From positions 1-64,000 of the forward strand of contig JAFRGW010000064.1 in the NCBI GenBank assembly GCA_017433615.1: a stretch of 64,000 nucleotides of DNA, in the 5' to 3' direction. The position numbers were made by a program, and so were the translations under genes. The notes under the pieces are model-generated. The model did no database searches and had not been told where the DNA came from. It was given only the letters and a program-made list of their open reading frames with translations. The DNA is from Eubacterium sp. GTDB taxonomy: Bacteria; Bacillota; Clostridia; Lachnospirales; Lachnospiraceae. Of the stretch, positions 16,574 to 25,045 are shown piece after piece. Each line of letters starts with the position of its first letter. Positions within the stretch are counted from its first letter, which is position 1.

Positions 16574-18181
16574 TCAGAATCCCTGATAAATAAATGCGGC
16601 TGCATCGTATCCGGTGCCGTAAATTCCGAACCGGAGCAGAAACAGGATAACGACGATGTATAGAATTCCGCGGAAGACGAATCCCTGTTTTGCAAAAAGT
16701 TCCCGCAGAACCACTCCTTTTTCATTGATATAATCAACAATCATCAGGAATATAAATGCCAGAAGCAGGATCCGCATCCCGTTGCCGTCCAGTCCGAGTT
16801 TCAGCAGCGATCCGTCAAAGAAGACGTTCGGATTAAACGAAGTAAATGTTGCCTTCAGCATGCCGGCTGCCATACGGAAACTGTATGCACAGTCGAAGTA
16901 ACGGCCGATCGTAATCAGTCCGATTGTCCGGAGAATCTGAAACAGCCGCCAGTCGAATCTTTCTGCGTCAATATGAAGCAGGTTCCTGGCGCTTGCAGAA
17001 GGACGTTCAAAAACAGAGTCTGCTGAAGTCAGAATGGCATGATAAACACCGAACGCGATGAACTTCCAGGCTGCTCCGTGCCAGACACCGACAACCAGAA
17101 ATACAACAAAGGAAGCCAGAACAGCAGGCAGGATTTTTCCGTAGTAGGCGCCGTACTTCTGGCGGGTTTTCTTTGAAAGCTTAGAGAAGCTTTTTGAAAG
17201 CGCAATCGGATAGAAAATGTAGTTTTTCATCCAGTGCCCAAGTGAAATATGCCATCTCTGCCAGAATTCAGACACTGTTTTTGCAAAATACGGCTGCCGG
17301 AAGTTTTCCAGAAGGGAAATACCGAACAGATCGGAGACGCCCATGATCATATCGATGCCGCCGGAAAAGTCTCCATACATCTGAAAACCAAAGAACAGGA
17401 CACCGATAAAAACCGTAAACCCGGTATAGTTGTTTGTCGTGTAATTTGCCAGGACTTCATTGACAAAGATCGCAGCGCGGTCCGCAATGACCATCTTCTT
17501 GAAAGCGCCCCACATAAACCGCATGATGCCGCGATGAAAGCGTTCCGCATCAAAACTGTGTCCTTCATAGAGCTGTGGAGCGAGCGCATCGTATTTCGAG
17601 ATCGGTCCCTGAATGATCTGCGGGAAATAGGATGTGAACAGTGCAAAGCGGAAGATATTGTTTTCTGCGGTGCACTTTCCGTGATAAACATCAATCAGGT
17701 ATCCCATCACCTGGAAGGTATAAAAGGAAATGCCGAGCGGCAGCAGAAAGCTGACGGTCGGAATCGACAGACCTGTGTGCGCTGCGCCAAGCAGATGATT
17801 GATGTTGCCGGTTACAAAATTCGTGTATTTCAGCACGGCCAGAATACCAAAGTTCAGGAGGATTCCGGCAAGGAATACACGTTTTTTCTGCTTTTGCGCC
17901 TGGTCCTTAATATCCCGCTTCTCAGTCCGGGAAAGCTCACTGCCTCTGTCTTTTATCTCCTGTGCGGCAGCGTCGGCAATCTTCTGAATTTTTCGCGCGG
18001 CGCAGTAAGTGGAGATAACCGTTACCACCATGAAGGTCAGGGTCGCGGCACCGCTGCAGATATAATAGAAACCGATACTTTCCAGCAGAAGGACGGCCCA
18101 GCGGAAGCGCTTTGGAATCAGGTAATACAGAACCAGACTTCCGGTAAGAAATAGAAAAAATTTAATTGAAAGTAATGACAT
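16574..18181 (-). CDS. DltB-like MBOAT acyltransferase
   Basis: This 535-residue polytopic protein of the MBOAT family has the landmark stretches FWQRWHISLGHWMKNYI and VWHGAAWKF, the latter carrying the conserved catalytic histidine (about 366). DltB-type MBOATs move an aminoacyl group from the carrier protein across the membrane. The last residues read AAFIYQGF, which resembles the aromatic FIYFQF tail found at the C-terminus of DltX or fused to other MBOATs; no separate dltX-like gene is visible. The 40-residue basic/coiled region (about 65-105) is a cytoplasmic loop. The SGNH gene starts 13 bases upstream, so they are co-transcribed. Confidence 0.92.
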   Translation of the reverse strand: MSLLSIKFFLFLTGSLVLYYLIPKRFRWAVLLLESIGFYYICSGAATLTFMVVTVISTYCAARKIQKIADAAAQEIKDRGSELSRTEKRDIKDQAQKQKKRVFLAGILLNFGILAVLKYTNFVTGNINHLLGAAHTGLSIPTVSFLLPLGISFYTFQVMGYLIDVYHGKCTAENNIFRFALFTSYFPQIIQGPISKYDALAPQLYEGHSFDAERFHRGIMRFMWGAFKKMVIADRAAIFVNEVLANYTTNNYTGFTVFIGVLFFGFQMYGDFSGGIDMIMGVSDLFGISLLENFRQPYFAKTVSEFWQRWHISLGHWMKNYIFYPIALSKSFSKLSKKTRQKYGAYYGKILPAVLASFVVFLVVGVWHGAAWKFIAFGVYHAILTSADSVFERPSASARNLLHIDAERFDWRLFQILRTIGLITIGRYFDCAYSFRMAAGMLKATFTSFNPNVFFDGSLLKLGLDGNGMRILLLAFIFLMIVDYINEKGVVLRELFAKQGFVFRGILYIVVILFLLRFGIYGTGYDAAAFIYQGF

Positions 18182-18194
18182 GGTTCCTTACCTG

Positions 18195-19271
18195 TTAAGT
18201 GTTTTGCTCTTTCTGTGCGTTTTTGATGAGACGTTTGATTTTCTTCTTTTCGGATTTTAATCTTTTATCCCAGCGTTTAATATCCTTATTCCAACTGTCA
18301 TAAGCAGGATCTTCTCTGTGATCGGGAAGATCGTAATGTGTCGAAAGGTAATCGATCATCCATGCAGTTGTTTTCTCGGAACCTAATACATTCCAGTGGC
18401 CGTTATTCCAGTAGTCCCGCTGGATATCAAAACCGAATTCTTCGAAATAATCCGCGCAGTCGAGGAAAGTAAATCCGGCATCCTGTACGCGCTTTTCAAT
18501 ATAGTTGACAGTTGCGACAGGATGATCATTATAGATTGTTTCTGCGTAAGGATAATAGAGAAATACTACCTGTGAATCCGGAAAGCCTTTTTTACATTCG
18601 GCCATTACTTCATCAAGCGCCCGGTCAACAGATTCTTCCAGCGGAATAATTTCATCGGTATCCTCTGCGTATTCAATTTCATTGCCCCAGCCAAAGAAGC
18701 CATATCCCCGGTTGAGGTAATGCTTTTCCCAGTTCCAGTATTTTGTATGAAAAGGCAGCTCATGATATTTCAGAATATCGAAATAATACGGAAAGGAAAA
18801 ACTCGTATGCGGAAGATAGCGGTAAATAAACTCCAGCCGGTCCAGAGAATATTTGTAGCCGTCCGTGTTAAAGCTGATATCACCTGTCTGTCCGTTCGCG
18901 ACCATCTCGTGGATGGAATATGGCCGTACCAGTGTTTTGACGTCGATCAGAACTACGGAAGGGGACTGTGTCTTGGCTGCTTCACGTACTGCGTATGGCA
19001 TGGCTTCATAGGCCATCTCATTGGTGCAGAAGTTATAAGACGTAAATCCCTTTGCCTTCCAGGCCTCCATCGGCATAAAGGCTGACATGGAACCGCTTGA
19101 ACCGATAATAACGACATCCAGTGAATTATCGGGTTCGGAGTAGTAACCGCTGATGTTGGCACGCGTGTTCGTCAGATCGGGGCGCACGGCATATGACAAA
19201 TGAATAAAAAAATAGGCAAGAAGCGCAAAGAAGACTGCGAGTTTTATAATGCCGAAAATCTTTTTCTTCAT
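18195..19271 (-). CDS. DltD-like SGNH-type membrane-anchored protein
   Basis: This 358-residue protein has an N-terminal membrane anchor (about 8-28) and an extracytoplasmic SGNH-like domain: VVIIGSSGSMSAF (nucleophile region about Ser58-59) and RDYWNNGHWNVLG near residue 290, which supplies an Asp/His pair. DltD and related SGNH partners complete transfer of the acyl or aminoacyl group onto the polymer. It ends in a lysine-rich helix (about 325-355). It is the first gene of the minus-strand operon. The ATG at 19271 has no visible Shine-Dalgarno sequence, and a TATACA box stands about 15 bp upstream, so the leader may be very short. Confidence 0.82.
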   Translation of the reverse strand: MKKKIFGIIKLAVFFALLAYFFIHLSYAVRPDLTNTRANISGYYSEPDNSLDVVIIGSSGSMSAFMPMEAWKAKGFTSYNFCTNEMAYEAMPYAVREAAKTQSPSVVLIDVKTLVRPYSIHEMVANGQTGDISFNTDGYKYSLDRLEFIYRYLPHTSFSFPYYFDILKYHELPFHTKYWNWEKHYLNRGYGFFGWGNEIEYAEDTDEIIPLEESVDRALDEVMAECKKGFPDSQVVFLYYPYAETIYNDHPVATVNYIEKRVQDAGFTFLDCADYFEEFGFDIQRDYWNNGHWNVLGSEKTTAWMIDYLSTHYDLPDHREDPAYDSWNKDIKRWDKRLKSEKKKIKRLIKNAQKEQNT

Positions 19272-19402
19272 AATTAAATAAACGAAAACCTGTATAGGAT
19301 GTTGATGATAATACCATCACACTGAAATTCCGGGTACATAAACAATCAACATTCTAACACATGGCGGGGAAAAAGTAAATGAGAAGCACTTTACAAATCC
19401 GC

Positions 19403-19431
19403 TTGCATTCCCTTCACACCTATAATATAAT
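19403..19431 (+). promoter_or_regulatory. promoter of the suf operon
   Basis: TTGCAT (19403-19408), 17-bp spacer, TATAAT (19426-19431), with an overlapping second TATAAT at 19421. Transcription would begin near 19438, about 46 bases before sufC. No IscR- or Fur-like palindrome was recognised around it. Confidence 0.6.
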
Positions 19432-19483
19432 TGGACACGCAGAAAAAAGTGCAGTAATTTAGTAGACTTTTTTGGAGGAAATC

Positions 19484-20245
19484 ATGTCAGATATATTATT
19501 AAGCGTCAAAGACCTGCATGTCAGGGTGGAAGATAAAGAGATCCTGAAGGGATTCAATCTGGAAGTGAAGAAGGGTGAGACGCACGTCATCATGGGACCG
19601 AACGGTGCCGGCAAGTCAACCTTCGGCAATGCACTGATGGGCAATCCGGCTTACGAGGTGACTTCCGGAGAGATGATGTTCAACGGGAAAAATGTTCTGG
19701 ATCTGGCGGTCAATGAGCGTGCGTCAGAAGGCCTCTTCATGTCGTTCCAGAATCCGCTCGAGGTGCCGGGCATCTCGCTTTCAAACTTCATCCGCACCGC
19801 GCTGGAACAGCGCACCGGCAAGCGGATCCGTCTTTGGGATTTCCGCAAGGAGATGAAGAAAGCGCTGGCTGTGCTCCAGATGGACCAGTCCTATGCGGAC
19901 CGTGATCTGAATGTCGGCTTTTCCGGCGGCGAGAAGAAGAAGGCAGAGATTCTGCAGCTGCTGATGCTGAAGCCGACGCTGGCGATTCTCGACGAGACCG
20001 ATTCCGGCCTTGATGTGGATGCAGTCCGCACAGTATCTGCAGGCATCGAGCATTTCCAGAAGGACAAGGATTCCGCGCTGATCATCATCACCCACAGCAC
20101 CGGAATTCTGTCTTCCCTGCATGTAGATCATACGCATATTCTTGTTGACGGTCAGATCGTTGCAAATGGTGATGCATCTCTGGTAGACGAGATCAATCAG
20201 AACGGTTTTGCGGCGTACGACAAAGGAGAAGCTGAAGCGGAATAA
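19484..20245 (+). CDS. sufC: Fe-S cluster assembly ATPase SufC
   Basis: This 253-residue ABC-type ATPase has Walker A GPNGAGKST (38-46), signature FSGGEKKKAEI (about 146-156) and Walker B LAILDETDSGLD. SufC powers the SufBCD scaffold that builds Fe-S clusters in the cytoplasm; the ETDSGLD ending is characteristic of SufC versus transporter ATPases. ATG 19484 follows TGGAGG (19473-19478) by five bases. It is first in a five-gene operon sufC-sufB-sufD-sufS-sufU, which makes it probably the main Fe-S assembly system of this anaerobe. Confidence 0.97.
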   Translation: MSDILLSVKDLHVRVEDKEILKGFNLEVKKGETHVIMGPNGAGKSTFGNALMGNPAYEVTSGEMMFNGKNVLDLAVNERASEGLFMSFQNPLEVPGISLSNFIRTALEQRTGKRIRLWDFRKEMKKALAVLQMDQSYADRDLNVGFSGGEKKKAEILQLLMLKPTLAILDETDSGLDVDAVRTVSAGIEHFQKDKDSALIIITHSTGILSSLHVDHTHILVDGQIVANGDASLVDEINQNGFAAYDKGEAEAE

Positions 20246-20326
20246 GCGAAAGGAATCGAAGCTGCAGAACAGGACCCTGCGGACTGCAGGTCCGTAGAAG
20301 GGATCTTGGCAGATGGAGAAAAAAAC

Positions 20327-21748
20327 ATGGCAGATAATATAAAGAAAGATAAAACATTCGTTGACGATATCGACCGTGAGATGTATGACTTTCGGTTTGA
20401 AGAAAAAGATGTCTACCGCGTGGACGAGGGTCTTACACCGGATATTGTCAACAAAATTTCAGAGGAAAAGAATGATCCGGAATGGATGCATGAATTCCGT
20501 CTGAAATCTCTGGAAATCTATAACAAAAAAGAAGTCCCGAACTGGGGACCGTCGATCGACGGCCTGAACATGGATAATATCGTCACATATGTCCGGCCCA
20601 ACACCAAAATGCACGCAGAGTGGGATGAAGTGCCGGAGGACATTAAAGAGACCTTTGAGCGTCTGGGCATTCCAAAGGCCGAGCGGGAATCCCTCGCAGG
20701 CGTCGGTGCACAGTATGACTCCGAGCTGGTTTATCATAACGTCAAGGAAGAAGTCGCCGCACAGGGTGTCATTTATACCGACCTGGAAAGTGCGATGCAC
20801 GGCGAATATGCTGAGATGATCCAGAAGCATTTCATGAAACTGGTGCCGCCGACAGACCATAAGTTTGCGGCCCTGCACGGTGCTGTCTGGTCCGGCGGAT
20901 CATTCGTATATGTGCCGCCGGGCGTCTCGGTGGAAATTCCGCTGCAGTCCTATTTCCGCCTGAACGCGCCGGGCGCGGGGCAGTTTGAGCACACGCTGAT
21001 TATTGTCGATGAAGGCGCATACCTGCATTTCATTGAGGGATGTTCCGCACCGAAATACAATATTGCAAACCTGCACGCCGGCTGCGTTGAACTGTTTGTC
21101 GGCAAGAATGCGACCCTGCGGTACTCAACCATTGAGAACTGGTCCAAGAATATGTACAACCTGAACACCAAGCGCGCGATCTGCGAAGAAGGCGGCAAGG
21201 TTGAGTGGGTCTCCGGCTCTTTCGGATCGCATGTTTCGTATTTGTATCCGATGAGTGTCCTGAACGGGAAGGGAGCGCGCGCGGAATTTACAGGTGTCAC
21301 ATTCGCAGGCAAAGGACAGAACCTGGATACCGGCTGCAAGATTGTTCACAATGCGCCGGATACTTCTTCGGTAGTGAACACGCGCTCCATTTCCAAGAGC
21401 GGCGGAATCAGCACATTCAGAAGTTCTGTTGTCGTGAATCCGCAGGCGGAAAATACGAAATCCTCTGTTTCCTGTCAGTCCCTGATGATCGACTCCGAGT
21501 CCCGTTCCGACACGGTTCCGGCGATGGATATCCGCACGGATAAGTGCGATATCGGTCATGAGGCAAAGATCGGAAGAATCTCGGATGATGCAGTATTCTA
21601 TCTGATGAGCCGCGGCATTTCCGAGGAGGAGGCACGCGCGCTGATCGTCAGTGGATTTGCTGAGAATGTATCGAAGGAACTGCCGCTGGAGTATGCCGTC
21701 GAGATGAATAATCTGATCCGGCTGGAGATGCGGGGAACCATCGGATGA
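20327..21748 (+). CDS. sufB: Fe-S cluster assembly scaffold SufB
   Basis: This 473-residue SufB-family protein has the characteristic middle segment (VYVPPGVSVEIPLQSYF), then SISKSGGISTFR and the C-terminal DNKCDI-like and HEAKIGRISDD stretches, including a cysteine in RTDKCDIGHEA. SufB binds SufC and SufD and carries the nascent cluster. GGAG at 20314-20317 supports ATG 20327 over the upstream TTG at 20306. It is separated from sufD by about 200 bases containing structured repeat family 1 copy B, the only long gap inside the operon before the sufS-sufU gap. Confidence 0.97.
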   Translation: MADNIKKDKTFVDDIDREMYDFRFEEKDVYRVDEGLTPDIVNKISEEKNDPEWMHEFRLKSLEIYNKKEVPNWGPSIDGLNMDNIVTYVRPNTKMHAEWDEVPEDIKETFERLGIPKAERESLAGVGAQYDSELVYHNVKEEVAAQGVIYTDLESAMHGEYAEMIQKHFMKLVPPTDHKFAALHGAVWSGGSFVYVPPGVSVEIPLQSYFRLNAPGAGQFEHTLIIVDEGAYLHFIEGCSAPKYNIANLHAGCVELFVGKNATLRYSTIENWSKNMYNLNTKRAICEEGGKVEWVSGSFGSHVSYLYPMSVLNGKGARAEFTGVTFAGKGQNLDTGCKIVHNAPDTSSVVNTRSISKSGGISTFRSSVVVNPQAENTKSSVSCQSLMIDSESRSDTVPAMDIRTDKCDIGHEAKIGRISDDAVFYLMSRGISEEEARALIVSGFAENVSKELPLEYAVEMNNLIRLEMRGTIG

Positions 21749-21814
21749 TACAAGGGTTTCCGGCACTGCAGCCGAAACAAAGATTTTGTTTCTGGCGCAG
21801 TGTTTGAAACCCGC

Positions 21815-21899
21815 CCACCCCTGAGGATGAAGCGGGGGAGGGGCCCTGCGGAATCCTCAGGGGTGGAGGATTGTGAGAGCACGAAGTGCGGAACAATCC
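21815..21899 (+). repeat. structured repeat element family 1, copy B
   Basis: Hairpin 1 has a perfect 14-bp outer stem CCACCCCTGAGGAT (21815-21828)/ATCCTCAGGGGTGG (21853-21866) and inner stem GCGGGG/CCCTGC. Hairpin 2 has GGATTGT (21868-21874)/ACAATCC (21893-21899) around GCAC-GAA-GTGC (21879-21889). The order of GTGC and GCAC is swapped relative to copy A at 5908-5993, a compensated change. It lies between sufB and sufD, about 46 bases before the sufD start. Confidence 0.78.
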
Positions 21900-21945
21900 G
21901 TATGGTATCATCCGTTTAGAAAGACAAAGAAAAGAGGATATAAGT

Positions 21946-23094
21946 ATGTCCAGAAATTTGATTATAAATAAGCTGCCGGCGTATACGTATAACTGGCTGC
22001 ATATGAATGAGGCGCAGCTGCCGGGGGTTTCCGCGGTGGAGGAAGCGCCGGTTGCAGCAGAGGTTCCGGCAGAGATCCGGCAGGATGTGATGAAGGCAGA
22101 AACTGCAGCGGCAGACGCAGCAAAAATTCTGACCGGCGCAGGTGAGGATATGGATGCACTGCTCGCGGATGCGGGCATCGGTGTGCAGACATACACAGTG
22201 CCGGCGGGCGTCCGGGTGACGGATGATGCCGTGCGGCTGAAGCTCGCTTACGCAGATCAGGGATTTGTGTATGAGACAAAGAAGACAGGTGCCGCGCCGC
22301 AGGCAGACAGCCGGGACAGTGCGGACGCAGCCGGTACCGGCAGAATCAATGCCTTCCGCTATGTTCTGGAACCGGATTCTGAAATGACGGTTGTGATGGA
22401 TTACACAGCCGATCAGGATGCAGCGGGTCTTGCGGCTGTACAGACAAAGATTTTTGCAGCAAAGAATTCTGTGCTGCATCTGGTACAGATCCAGCAGCTC
22501 GGCGAGAATTTCACCCTGCTGAACGATATCGGCGGATTCTGTGAAGAAGGTGCCAGAGTCGAACTCATCCGGCTGATTCTGAACGGAAAGAATACGTTTG
22601 ACGGATGCCGTGTGGAACTTGCAGGTGAAAAGAGCAGCCTCGGTGTTGATATCGGCTATCTCTGCAAGAATGATGATCATCTCGATATGAACTATGATGC
22701 ATATCACACCGGAAAGCGTACAGCTTCTGAGATGAATATTTCCGGCGTTCTGCGTGACCGCGCATTTAAACTGTTCCGCGGAACAATTGATTTTCAGAAC
22801 GGCTGCTCGGGTGCGGTCGGCGATGAGCTGGAAGATGTTATGCTGATGGACAGCACGGTCGTGAATCAAACCATTCCGCTGATCCTCTGTGCAGAGGAAG
22901 ACGTGGTCGGCAATCATGGCGCAACCATCGGACGTCTGGATGACCAGCTGCTGTTCTACATGGAGTCCCGCGGAATGAACCGGGAAGATATCTATGAGAT
23001 GATGGCAAAAGCAAGAATTGATGCCGTGATCCGCAAGATTCCGGACGAGAAGACACGGCTTCGTATGATGCCGGAAGTTGAGGAAGCGGAATAA
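21946..23094 (+). CDS. sufD: Fe-S cluster assembly protein SufD
   Basis: This 382-residue SufB/SufD-family protein is shorter and more divergent at its N-terminus than SufB. The C-terminal beta-helix is recognisable from FRGTIDFQNGCSGAVGDE and VVGNHGATIGRLDDQLLFYMESRGM, with the conserved histidine in NHGA. SufD is the non-catalytic scaffold partner of SufB. An alanine-rich, acidic N-terminal half (about 25-120) is variable in the family. ATG 21946 follows AGAGGATA by seven bases. It is 61 bases upstream of sufS. Confidence 0.92.
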   Translation: MSRNLIINKLPAYTYNWLHMNEAQLPGVSAVEEAPVAAEVPAEIRQDVMKAETAAADAAKILTGAGEDMDALLADAGIGVQTYTVPAGVRVTDDAVRLKLAYADQGFVYETKKTGAAPQADSRDSADAAGTGRINAFRYVLEPDSEMTVVMDYTADQDAAGLAAVQTKIFAAKNSVLHLVQIQQLGENFTLLNDIGGFCEEGARVELIRLILNGKNTFDGCRVELAGEKSSLGVDIGYLCKNDDHLDMNYDAYHTGKRTASEMNISGVLRDRAFKLFRGTIDFQNGCSGAVGDELEDVMLMDSTVVNQTIPLILCAEEDVVGNHGATIGRLDDQLLFYMESRGMNREDIYEMMAKARIDAVIRKIPDEKTRLRMMPEVEEAE

Positions 23095-23155
23095 GTGTTT
23101 CTGCAGAAACCGGATTGTTTATTGTTCTGACAGAACAACAGGAGAAGTAAAAAAC

Positions 23156-24391
23156 ATGACAGATCAAAAAACCATGGATGAACAGATCCGCAGAGATTTT
23201 CCACTGATATATAATCATCCGGAAATTGCCTATCTGGACAATGCTGCAACGACACAGAAGCCGCAGATGGTTCTGGATGCGGTGCGCGCGTATTATGAGG
23301 AGTCCAATGCGAATCCGCTGCGCGGCCTGTATGATCTTTCTGTACGTGCGACAGAAGTGTACGAAGATGCGCGGGAACTTACGCGCGCGTTTATCAACGC
23401 AGCCTCAACGGAGGAAATCGTTTTTACCAGAAATGCCTCCGAGAGTCTGAATCTGGTTGCCTACAGCTGGGCACGTACCTTTCTAAAAGAAGGAGATGCT
23501 GTCCTGATTACGATTATGGAACATCACAGCAATCTGCTCCCGTGGATGCAGGCGGCAAAGGCAGTCGGCGCAGAGCTGCATTATCTGGAGGTTGATGCAT
23601 CGGGGCTGATCACAGAGGAAATGTTCCGTGCGGCACTGACGGAGAATACAAAACTGGTGGCCATGACGCAGATTTCCAATGTTATGGGCGTGCAGAATGA
23701 CGTGAAGACATTTGCGCGGATCGCCCATGAAAATGGTGCCGTGTTTGTCTGTGACGGTGCGCAGAGTGTACCGCACATCCCGGTGGATGTGCAGGATCTG
23801 GATGTCGATTTCCTCGCATTTTCCGGTCACAAGATGACGGCCCCCATGGGAATTGGTGTCCTTTACGGGAAAAGAGATCTGCTCGATCAGATGCCGCCGT
23901 TCCTGTACGGCGGGGAGATGATTGAATATGTACGGCGTGACAGCGCGACCTATGCAGAACTGCCGCACAAATTTGAAGCGGGGACTGTCAACGCCGGCGG
24001 CGCGGCAGGTCTGGCGGCGGCGATTCAGTACTATCAGAAGATCGGTTTCGATATCATCTGCGAGCGCGAAGAACATCTCAGCAGGTATGCGATGGAGAAG
24101 CTGTCTGCGATTCCTTACATTCACATTCTCGGCTCGGAAGACGGGGCGGCACATCACGGCATATTCACCTTTACACTTGACGGCGTGCATCCACACGATA
24201 TCGCCGCAATCCTGGATGAGGACGGCGTTGATATCCGGGCCGGACATCACTGCACACAGCCGCTGATGAAGCATCTGAAGACACTCTCTACAACGCGTGC
24301 AAGTTTTGCTTTTTATAACACGGAAGAGGAAGTGGACCGGCTGGCTGCAAGCCTGGCAGACGTGCGCGGGAAGATGGGTTACCGTGATTAG
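23156..24391 (+). CDS. sufS: cysteine desulfurase SufS
   Basis: This 411-residue group II cysteine desulfurase shows YLDNAATTQKP near the start, the PLP-binding lysine in AFSGHKMTAPMG (about 225), and the sulfur-carrying cysteine in RAGHHCTQPLM (about 364). It removes sulfur from cysteine and passes it to SufU. ATG 23156 has AGGAG ten bases upstream. The gene is followed by a 19-bp perfect inverted repeat (24403-24463) before sufU, which may set the relative amounts of the two partners. Confidence 0.97.
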   Translation: MTDQKTMDEQIRRDFPLIYNHPEIAYLDNAATTQKPQMVLDAVRAYYEESNANPLRGLYDLSVRATEVYEDARELTRAFINAASTEEIVFTRNASESLNLVAYSWARTFLKEGDAVLITIMEHHSNLLPWMQAAKAVGAELHYLEVDASGLITEEMFRAALTENTKLVAMTQISNVMGVQNDVKTFARIAHENGAVFVCDGAQSVPHIPVDVQDLDVDFLAFSGHKMTAPMGIGVLYGKRDLLDQMPPFLYGGEMIEYVRRDSATYAELPHKFEAGTVNAGGAAGLAAAIQYYQKIGFDIICEREEHLSRYAMEKLSAIPYIHILGSEDGAAHHGIFTFTLDGVHPHDIAAILDEDGVDIRAGHHCTQPLMKHLKTLSTTRASFAFYNTEEEVDRLAASLADVRGKMGYRD

Positions 24392-24402
24392 TTTTTGAGA
24401 GA

Positions 24403-24463
24403 GGAGACAGTTGTCTGTCTCGCAGCTCAGGTGGAATTCGCTTTGAGACAGACAACTGTCTCC
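24403..24463 (+). repeat. perfect 19-bp inverted repeat between sufS and sufU
   Basis: GGAGACAGTTGTCTGTCTC (24403-24421) is exactly repeated in inverse orientation at 24445-24463, with a 23-base loop (CAGCTCAGGTGGAATTCGC inside). There is no T-tract afterwards. The inner arm portion GACAGTTGTCTGTC is itself nearly palindromic. It could stabilise the upstream mRNA, attenuate sufU, or be a small mobile-type repeat. Confidence 0.85.
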
Positions 24464-24497
24464 TGCGTAAGCGAACAGAACTGCCGGAAAGGAAGAT

Positions 24498-24923
24498 ATG
24501 GCACACAACACATTTTATAATGAAATTCTGACGGATCATAACATGAACCCGGCGCATAAATATGAGCTGCCGGATGCCAACATGACGCTCGAGGGCGTTA
24601 ACCCGAGCTGCGGCGATGACATCATTCTGCAGCTGAAGGTTGTGGACGGTGTGATTGAGGACGGTGCATATACCGGCGACGGCTGTGCAATCTCACAGGC
24701 TTCTGCAGATATTATGCTGGATCTGATCATCGGCAAGCCGGTTGAGGAAGCAAAACGTCTCTCAGAGATCTTCCTGCGTATGATTAAAGGGAAAATAACG
24801 GAGGAGGAGAAAGAAGAACTGGAAGAAGCGGGAATTCTTGAGGATATCGCGCATATGCCCGCGCGTGTCAAATGCGCCGTACTCGGCTGGCATACGATGG
24901 AGGAACTGCTGGCAGAAGAGTGA
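24498..24923 (+). CDS. sufU: Fe-S assembly sulfurtransferase SufU
   Basis: This 141-residue IscU-like protein of the Firmicute SufU type has three zinc/sulfur-handling cysteines in NPSCGDD (Cys38), GDGCAISQAS (Cys63) and RVKCAVLGW (about Cys127). The SufU-specific insertion between the second and third cysteines is present. SufU accepts sulfur from SufS. AAAGGAAG precedes the ATG. It is the last gene of the suf operon, ended by the terminator near 24973. Confidence 0.95.
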   Translation: MAHNTFYNEILTDHNMNPAHKYELPDANMTLEGVNPSCGDDIILQLKVVDGVIEDGAYTGDGCAISQASADIMLDLIIGKPVEEAKRLSEIFLRMIKGKITEEEKEELEEAGILEDIAHMPARVKCAVLGWHTMEELLAEE

Positions 24924-24972
24924 TCGGAATCCCGGTCTTCGCTGTTCAGGCGGTTATACAGGTGAAAATAAG

Positions 24973-25011
24973 AAGAGGCCGGAACTTCTGCAGTTCTGAC
25001 CTCTTTATTAC
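24973..25011. terminator. terminator between sufU and the convergent gene
   Basis: AAGAGG-C-CGGAACT pairs with AGTTCTG-A-CCTCTT (one mismatch, one wobble) around TCTGC, followed by TTTATTA. It is placed between the plus-strand suf operon and the minus-strand gene ending at 25046. Confidence 0.6.
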
Positions 25012-25045
25012 TTCGTCTGACGGAATTGTTCCGGAAACAGCCGGT

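Noticed and set aside
17249..18154. 301-residue plus-strand frame opposite the MBOAT gene
   Set aside because: Antisense shadow of a strongly supported MBOAT protein; low-plausibility composition with many H, Q and R.
24391..24498. Intrinsic terminator between sufS and sufU
   Set aside because: The stem is long and perfect but is not followed by a T-tract and lies within an operon.
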